The notes beneath the pieces were generated by a model. The model was given only the letters and a program-made list of their open reading frames with translations, searched no databases and had not been told where the DNA came from. From Paractinoplanes durhamensis (lineage in GTDB: Bacteria > Actinomycetota > Actinomycetes > Mycobacteriales > Micromonosporaceae), in the NCBI RefSeq assembly GCF_016862175.1, contig NZ_BOML01000092.1:1-57271 (forward strand): a DNA stretch of 57,271 bases, in the 5' to 3' direction. The stretch's first letter is position 1. Every line of letters begins with the position of its first letter. The position numbers and the translations under genes are program-made. Positions 18,301 through 27,300 of this stretch are shown one piece after another.

Positions 18301-21300
18301 GTGATCGGGGTGTCCGGCCGATCGGTCGCGGCAACCAGCAGCCGCTGCCAGCGTTCGGCGAGGATACGGACGGAGTCCGGCTCGTAGAGGTCGGTGCTGT
18401 ACTCCAGCGTGGCGGTCAGGGTGCCGTGCTGTTCCCGCACGCTGATCATGAGATCGAAGCGGGCGGTTCCGGTGGGCACCCGGTACGGACGCACGTGCAG
18501 ACCGGGCATCTCGATATCGGTGGTGGCCGCGTTCTGCAGCACCAAGCCGGTCTGGAACAGCGGATGGCGGGCGGCGGCCCGGGGCGGATTGAGCGCCTCG
18601 ACGAGATACTCGAACGGGACGTCCTGGTTGGCGTACCCGGCGAGGGCTCGCTCGCGCACCCGGGTGAGCAACTCGGTGAACGTGGGCCGGCCGCTGGTGT
18701 CGGTACGCAGGACCAGCATGTTGACGAAGAACCCGATGAGGTCGTCCAGCGCGGTGTCGGTACGCCCCGCGATCGGGCTGCCGAGCGGGATGTCGGTGCC
18801 CGCGCCCAACCGGGTCAGCAGCGCCGCCAACCCGGCCTGCAACACCATGAACAGCGTGGTGCCGGTACGGGTGACCAGCGCGGTCATCGCCGCATACAAC
18901 TCCGGCCGGAAGTCGAAAGTGAAGGTGTCGCCCCGGAACGACGACGCCGCCGGCCGGGGCAGGTCGGTGGGCAGCGACAGCTCGTCGGGCAACCCGGCCA
19001 GCGCCGCACGCCAGTAGCCGACCTGCGCGGTGAACACCGCGTCCGGATCATCCTCGGCGCCCAGCAGCTCCCGCTGCCACACGGTGTAGTCGGCATACTG
19101 CACCGGCAGCGGTTCCCAGGACGGCGCCTGCCCGTCCCGGCGGGCCAGGTACGCGGCGACGAGATCGGCCCGCAGCGGGGCCAGCGACCAGCCGTCACCG
19201 GCGATGTGGTGGAACAACACCAGCAGCACGTACCGGTCGGCGCCGAGCCGGAACAGCGTGGCCCGGACCGGGATCTGCTCGGCCAGCTCGAACGGGTACC
19301 GCACCTCCTCCGCGAGGAGCTCCGCGACCGCGCCGCCGCCCACCTCGACCACGTCGAACGGCACGCTCAGGCGGTCGACCGGAACGATCTCCTGCCAGGC
19401 CACCCCGTCCTCGTCGGGGAACATCGTGCGCAGCGTCTCGTGCCGGGCGACCACGTCCGTCAGCGCCTGCCGCATCGCCGCCTCGTCCAGGTGCCCGGAC
19501 AGCTCCAGCACCAGCGGCATGTTGTAGGAGGCGCCCGGCCCTTCCAGGCGGTGCAGGAACCACAACCGCCGCTGCGCGAACGACAACGGCACCCTCGACA
19601 TGCTCGCCGGGCGCGTCCGGAGCGGCGGGCGTACCACCGCGGTGGCCGCCGCCACGACCGCGGCCAGCCCGGCCGGGGTCGGCGAGTCGAACACGTCCCG
19701 GATCGCCACCTCCGCGCCCAGCACCGACCTGATCCGCGACACCAACCGGGTCGCCAGCAAGGAATGCCCGCCCACGTCGAAGAACGAGTCGTCCACGCCG
19801 ACCGCGTCCAGGCCCAGCACTTCGGCGTACAGGCCGCACATCAGCTCTTCCAGCACCCCGCGCGGCGACCGTCCACCGCTGGCGCCGAAGTCGGGTTCCG
19901 GCAATGCCGCCCGGTCCAGCTTTCCGTTGCTGGTCAACGGCAGCCGTTCCAGCACCATGACCGCCGCGGGCACCATGTAGTCCGGCAGCCGCACGGCCAT
20001 CTGCTCCCGCAACACCCGGCCGTCCAGATCAGCCGCTCCCGGAACCGACGTCGCGTAGCCCACCAGGCGTACGCCCGCGGCGCCGCCCGGCCAGGCCACC
20101 ACCGCTGCCTGGCCGACATCGGCGCACGCTGCCAGCGCCGCTTCGATCTCGCCCGGCTCGACCCGGAAGCCCCGGACTTTCACCTGGTCATCGGTGCGCC
20201 CAGCGAATCGCAAGACCCCGGCGGCGTCCTGCCGGCACAGGTCCCCGGTGCGGTACATCCGCGCCCCGATCCCGAATGGGCACGCCACGAACCGTTCGGC
20301 CGACATCCCGGCACGACCCTGGTACCCCCGGGCCAGCCCGGTGCCGGCCAGGTACAACTCCCCCAGCACACCCGGCGGGACCGGCCGCAGGTCCGCATCC
20401 AGCAGGTAGCAACGCAAGCCGTCGATGGGCGCGCCGATCGGCAGCGGCTCCGGCCGCAACCCGGCCCGGTCCGGCACGGTGTACGCGGTGGCCGCGTGCG
20501 TCTCGGTCGGGCCGTAGTGGTTGTGCAGCCGCCGGCCCGGAACGCTGTCGAACCACTGCCAGGCCCGCTCCCCCAGGTGCAGCGCCTCGCCACCCTGGAT
20601 GACGTCACGGAGCCCGGCAAGCGGCAGACCGGCGTCCATCGCCGCCCCGGCCAGCGCGCCGATCACCGAGTTGACCGCGAAGAGCTGATCGATCCCGGAG
20701 TCGTCCAGCCAGCGAACCAGCGCCGCCATGTCGGCCCGGGTCTCGGCGGCGATGGTGACCAGGGTGCGGCCGCAGGCGAGAGCGCCCAGCAGCTCCTGAA
20801 CGGACACGTCGAATCCGAGGGCCGCGAACTGCGCGGTCCGCCGGCCCGGGCCGCCCGGGAGCACACCGATCTGCCAGCGCACCAGGTTGGACAGCGCGGC
20901 AGCGGGCATCACCACACCCTTGGGCGTACCGGTCGAGCCGGAGGTGTAGATGACGTACGCCGGGTGTGCCGGATGCAGCGGGTGGAGCCGTTCGGCATCG
21001 GTCATCGTGGTGTCCCGCAGACCGGCCAGCGCCGCCATCATGCCCGGGTCGTCGAGCAACAACGGCTCCGGCAGGTCCGGGTGGACGGCGCCGGCCCAGC
21101 CGGCCGCCACCGCCCCGGTGCTGACGATCGCCGTCGGCCGGACGTCGCTCAGCACGCGGCTGATCCGGGCGACCGGGTGGTCCGGGTTGACCGGCAGGTA
21201 CGCCGCGCCGGTCTTGAGGACAGCGACGATCGCCACGACGAGTTCAGCCGACCGGGCAAGCCCGACCGCCACCACCCGCTCGGGCCCGGCGCCGTGGCTG

Positions 21301-24300
21301 ACCAGCAGCCGGGCGAGGCGGTTCGCCGCCGCGTCCAGCTCCGCGTAGGACAGGTGCACCGCACCGTCGACGACGGCCGTCGCGTCCGGGGTCCGGGCCA
21401 CCTGACGCTGAAACAGCTCGCACGGCGCGGGCATCGAGCCGGCGTCCACGTCGGTGGGTACCGGCGGCACCAGAGCCGCCACCTCGTGCGGAGCGAGGAC
21501 GGTGATGTCGGTGATCGGGGTGTCCGGCCGGTCCACCGCCGCGGTGAGCAGCCGCTGCCAGCGTTCGGTGAGAGCACGGACGGTGCCGGGCTCGTAAAGG
21601 TCGGTGCTGTACTCCACCGTGGCGGTGAGCGAACCATCCTGTTCCCGCACGCTGATCATGAGATCGAAGCGGGCGGTTCCGGTGGGCACGCGGCGCTGCC
21701 GCAGCCGCAACCCGGGCATCTCGAGCGTGCCGGCGGCGGAGTTCTGCAGCACCAGACCGATCTGGAACAGCGGATGCCGGGCCGCCGAGCGCGGCGGGTT
21801 CAGCGCCTCGACGAGATACTCGAACGGGACATCCTGGTGGGCGTAGGCGGCGAGCGCCTGCTCGCGTACCCGCGTCAGCAACTCGGTGAAGGTGGGCCGC
21901 CCGCCGGTGTCGATGCGACACACCAAAGTGTTGACGAAGAATCCGATGAGATCGTCCAGCGCGGTGTCGGTGCGCCCGGCGATCGGGGTGCCGATCGGAA
22001 TGTCGGTGCCGGCGCCCAACCGGGTCAGCAGAGCGGAAAGCCCAGCCTGCAGAACCATGAACAACGTCGTGCCGGTACGGGCGGCCAGCGCGGCCATGGC
22101 CGCGTGCAGCTCCGGCGGGAAATCGAAATCGACGAAGCCACCCCGGAACGACGTCACCACCGGACGCGGCCGATCGGCCGGCATGGGCAACTCGTCGGGC
22201 AGCCCGGCCAGCGCCGCACGCCAGTAGCCGACCTGCGCGCTCAGCATCGCGTCCGGGTCCTCGCCGGAGCCGAGCAGATCCCGCTGCCAGACCGTGTAGT
22301 CGGCATACTGCACCGGCAGTGGCGTCCAGGACGGCTCGTGGCCGTTCGAACGGGCCGTGTAGGCCGCGACCAGATCATCGGTCAGCGGGGCCAGCGACCA
22401 CCCGTCGCAGGCGATGTGATGCATCAGGACCAGCAGCACGTGCTCGTCGGGGCCGAGGCGGAACAGCGTGACGCGAACCGGAATCTGTTCCGCCAGCCGG
22501 AACGGATACCGTACCGCCTCGGCCAGCAGGTCATCGGAGTCCTCGGCCGCCTCGACGACCTCGAACGGCACGACCGCATCCGCGGCCGGCAGGATCCGCT
22601 GCCAGGCCACCCCGTCCTCGTCCGGGAACACCGTACGCAAGGCCTCATGCCGTCCGACCACGTCCGTCAGCGCCAGCCGCAACGCCGCCGCATCCAGGTG
22701 CCCGGACAACTCCAGCACCAGCGGCACGTTGTACGTCGCACCCGGCCCTTCCAGGCGGTGCAGGAACCACAACCGCCGCTGGGCGTACGACAACGGCACC
22801 GGCCCGTTCACCGGCGCACACACCCGCAACGGCAGCCGTACCACCGCGGTGGCCGCCGCCACGACCGCGGCCAGGCCGGCCGGCGTCGGCGAGTCGAACA
22901 CGTCCCGGATCGCCACCTCCGCACCCAGCACCAACCGGATCCGCGACACCAACCGGGTCGCCAGCAACGAGTGCCCGCCGATCTGGAAGAACGAGTCGTC
23001 CACGCCCACCGACGGCCAGCCCAGCACTTCGGCGTACAGGCCGCACATCAGCTCTTCCAGCACCCCACGTGGCGGCCGTCCGAACTCGTCGCCGGAACCG
23101 CGATCGGGCTCCGGCAGAGCCGCCCGGTCCAGCTTCCCGTTACCGGTCAACGGCAGCCGGGGCAGCACCATCAAGGCCGACGGGACCATGTACTCGGGCA
23201 GCGTCTCGGCCAGCTCCCGCCGCACTGCCCGGCCGTCCACCTCACCGGCTCCCGAGGCCGGCACCGCGAAACCCACCAGCCGTACGCCCCCCATACCGTC
23301 CGGCCGCGCCACCACCGCGGCCTGGCCCACCCCGGCGCAGGCCGCCAGCGCGGCTTCGATCTCGCCCAGCTCGATCCGGAACCCGCGCACCTTCACCTGG
23401 TCGTCGGCCCGGCCGACGTACCGCAACGTCGCATCGGCAGCCCATCGCGCCAGATCGCCGGTCCGGTACATGCGCGCACCCGGAGGCCCGAACGGACACG
23501 CCACGAAGCGCTCGGCCGACAAGCCCGCATGACCCAGGTACCCACGACTCAAGCCCGGGCCCGCCACGTACAGCTCGCCCGTCACACCGGGGGCGGCCAG
23601 TTGGAGGCCCGGTTCGAGAACGAAGAGGTCCAGGTCGGGGATCGGCACGCCGATCCGGCCGCCGCCCCCGGCCGCGGTCCGCGCGTCGACGGCTTGGAAG
23701 GTGGCGTGCACGGTCGTCTCGGTCGTGCCGTACATGTTGACGAGGCCGGGGGCGTCGTCCGGATGCCGGGCGTACCAGTCACCGAGCCGCGACTCGTCGA
23801 GCGCCTCGCCGCCGAACACCACGCGCCGCAGCCGCAGCCCGGAACCGATCTCCGGACGCTCCGCATCAGCGGCCATGAGCTGGTAGAACGCCGACGGGGT
23901 CTGGCTCAGCACGGTCACGCCCTGATCGACGAGCAGCCGCAGGAACCGGTCCGGGGCCCGGGTCACCTCCCACGGCACCACCACCAGCCGGCCACCGGCC
24001 AGCAGCGCACCCCACATCTCCCAGATCGAGAAGTCGAAGGCGTACGAGTGGAAGAGCGTCCACGTGTCGTCGGCGGAGTAGTCGAACCACTGGCGTAGCG
24101 AGGACATCAGCCGCACCACGTTCGCGTGGGTGACCGCACAGCCCTTCGGCCGCCCGGTGGACCCGGACGTGTAGATGACGTACGCGACGTTGTCCGGCGC
24201 CGGAGCGTGTGCCGCGGGGGCCTCCGGCGACGCGAGGTCCGCGTCGTCCATGATCAGCAATGGCGTGCCCGGAGGCAGCGAACCGGCCGTCGCGAGCGTG

Positions 24301-27300
24301 CTGACCACGACGATCGGGTCGGCGTCGGCCAGCATGAACGCGAGGCGGGCCGCCGGGTACGAAGGATCCAGCGGCACGTAGCCGGCACCCGCCTTCAGCA
24401 CCGCGAGGACGGCCACGACCAGGTCGGCCGAGCGCGGCAGGGCGAGGCCGACGAGCCGTTCCGGGGCGGCGCCGCGAGCCCGGAGCGCGGCGGCCAGCCG
24501 GTCGGCGGCGGCGTTCAGCTCCGCGTACGTCAGCTCCCGCTCGCCGTCGCTCACCGCCACCGCTTCCGGCGTGCGGGACACCTGCTGGGCGAACAGCTCG
24601 GGCAGTGTCGCCGTGACCGGTTGCGCCGGCCGCCCGGGCGCCAGCGCCCGGCGTTCCCCGGCCGAGAGCAGGTCGACCGCTCCGATCCGCGCCTCGGGCC
24701 GGGCGGCCACACCGCGTAGCAGCTGCACCCAGCGTTCCGCCAGCGCGACCGCGGTCGGCTCGTCGAACAGGTCGGCGCTGAATTCGCAGGTGCCGGCCAG
24801 GCCGGCCGGCGCTCCCCGCTCGTCGCGGTACTCGAAGAGGTTGAAGTGCAGGTCGACCCGGGCCGTGCCGGTGGCGACCCGCTGCAGTTCCACCTGCAGG
24901 CCGGGCATCTGGAAGGCGGCACCGGGGGCGTCCTGAACCGCGAGCATGACCTGGAACAGCGGATGCCGTGCGGTCGAGCGCTGCGGGTTGAGCGCCTCCA
25001 CCAGGTACTCGAAGGGCACGTCCGGATGGGCGAACGCGGTCAGGTCGGCATCTCGCACCCGCCGGACCAGCTCGGTGAAGGCCGGGTCACCGCTGGTGTC
25101 GGCGCGCAGCACCAGCATGTTGACGAAGAACCCGACCAGGTTGTCGAGGGCGCTGTCGAAGCGTCCGGCGACAGGTACGCCGATCGGGATGTCGCGGCCG
25201 GCGCCGAGTCGGGTGAGCAGCGCGGCGAGGCCCGCGTGCAGCACCATGAAGACGGTGGCGCCGCACTCCCGGGCGATGGCGATCAACGCCGCATGCAGGT
25301 CGGCGTCGATGACGACCGGGACCGTGCCGCCGCGGTACGACCCGGCGGCCGGACGTGCGCGATCGGCCGGCAGGACCAGCTCCTCCGGAAGCCCCGCGAG
25401 AACCCGTAGCCAGTGCTTGCTCTGCAGGCTGAACACGCTGTCCGGGTCGGCGGTCTCCTCGATCAGCCGGCGCTGCCAGAGCGTGTAGTCGGCGTACTGC
25501 ACCGGCAGCGGTTCCCACCGAGGCGAGTCGCCATTCAGGTGTGCCGCGTACGATTCGGCCAGATCCCGGGCCAGCGGCACCAGCGACCACCCGTCCGCCG
25601 CGATGTGGTGCAACAGCACGACCAGCACGTGCAGAGACGGCCCGACCTCGAACAGCTCCACCCGGATCGGCGCCTCGACCGCGAGGTCGAAGCCGTACCG
25701 GACGACCTCGGCCAGCCGCGCCGGCAGCTCTTCCTCGTCGGTGACGTGCACGTGCGGCACCGGCGCCGCCGCCTCGATCGGCAGCACCCGCTGATGGGCG
25801 ATGCCGCCGTCCTCGGGGAACACCGTCCGGAGCGTCTCGTGCCGCTCGGTCACGTCCCACAGCGCAGCGGTGAGGGCCTCCCGGTCGCATCGGCCGGACA
25901 GTCGCAGGACGAGCGGCATGTTGTACGTCGCGCTCAGTCCCTGCATCCGGTACAGGAACCAGAGCCGGTCCTGCGCCGGGGACAGCGGGACCCGTTCCGG
26001 TCGGGTCTCCGCGCGCAGCGGTGGGCGGGGCGTTCCGGCCTGGCCGAGGCGCCCGGCGAGCCCGGCCACCGTCGGATGCGCGAACACGTCGCGCAGCGGC
26101 ACGTCGACGCCGAAGGCGGCCTGAACCTTGTTACGCAACAGGCTGCACTGGAGCGAGGACCCGCCGAGCAGGAAGAAGTTGTCGTCGGCCTCGACCGACG
26201 CGACGCCGAGGGTATCCGCGAACAACCTGCACAGCAGTTCCTCGGCCTCGGTGCGTGCACCCTTGCCGGCGCGGTCCGCCGGCGTACCCGGGGCCGGCAG
26301 TGCGGCCCGGTCGACAGTCCCGCGTGGCGTCAACGGCAGCGGGCCCACTCCGACGAACGCCGCGGGCAGCATGAACTCCGGCAACCGGTCGGCGGCGAAC
26401 CGGCGCAGCTCCTCCTCGTCGACCGGGATGCCGGCGACGCCCGTGACGTAGCCGACGAGCGCCGCGTCACGGGCCACGACGGCGACCCCGGCGACCGATT
26501 CGTGGGCCGCGATCGCCGCTTCCACCCGGCCGGCCTCGATGCCGTAGCCACGGACGGTACGGCGGTCGGCGGCGGGGCCCAGCACCTCGAGTTCGCCGTC
26601 GGCGTTCCATCGCGCCAGGTCGCCGGTGCGCACCATCCGCGCGCCGGGTGGACCGTACGGGCAGGCCACGAACGCGGCTGCACTCGCGCCGGGGCGGTTG
26701 GCGTAGCAGGTGGGAAGGTGGGCCGCGAACAGGTACAGCTCGCCGGGGACGCCGGGCGGCACCGGGGCCAGTCCGGCGTCCAGGACGAACCCGGCGTGCC
26801 CGGCGACCGGCCGTCCACCGGCCAGAACCGTCGGCCACCGGCCGGCGAACTCGGGCCAGGTCGTCGCCGCCGCAACCGGCGCCTCGGCGAGGCCGTACCG
26901 ATGGTGCAGCCGGCGTCCCGGCACCCGGTCCCACCAGCGGCGCAGATTGGCGACCGGGACAAACCGGTCACCGGACTGAACCACCTGCTGGACACCGGGC
27001 AGGTCACTGCCCACCGCGTCGGCGGCCTCGACCAGCTGGGCGAGCATCGCACCGGTGCAGCTGACCGTATCCGCATCGGACCTCTCCAGCCAGGGAACCA
27101 GTTCTTCCGGGTTGTCGTCGGAGAAATCCGGCGTCGCGACAAGGGTCCGGCCGGCGGTCAGGATCGCCAGCGTGGCGTACGCCGACCAGGACGGATCAGT
27201 CGATCCGATCAGCACGGTACGCCGTCCGCCCACGCCCGCGTATTCGGCGACGAGCGCCTGACTGAGCCCGGCCTGCGTCAGCAGCACCGCACCGCCGGCG

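Noticed and set aside
17688..24098. A 2136-codon open frame on the + strand
   Set aside because: It is antisense to the NRPS gene, rich in Arg, Gln, Pro and His, with no domain likeness; such frames are common opposite GC-rich genes. The same holds for other long + frames such as 54053-57169 and 45375-47576.
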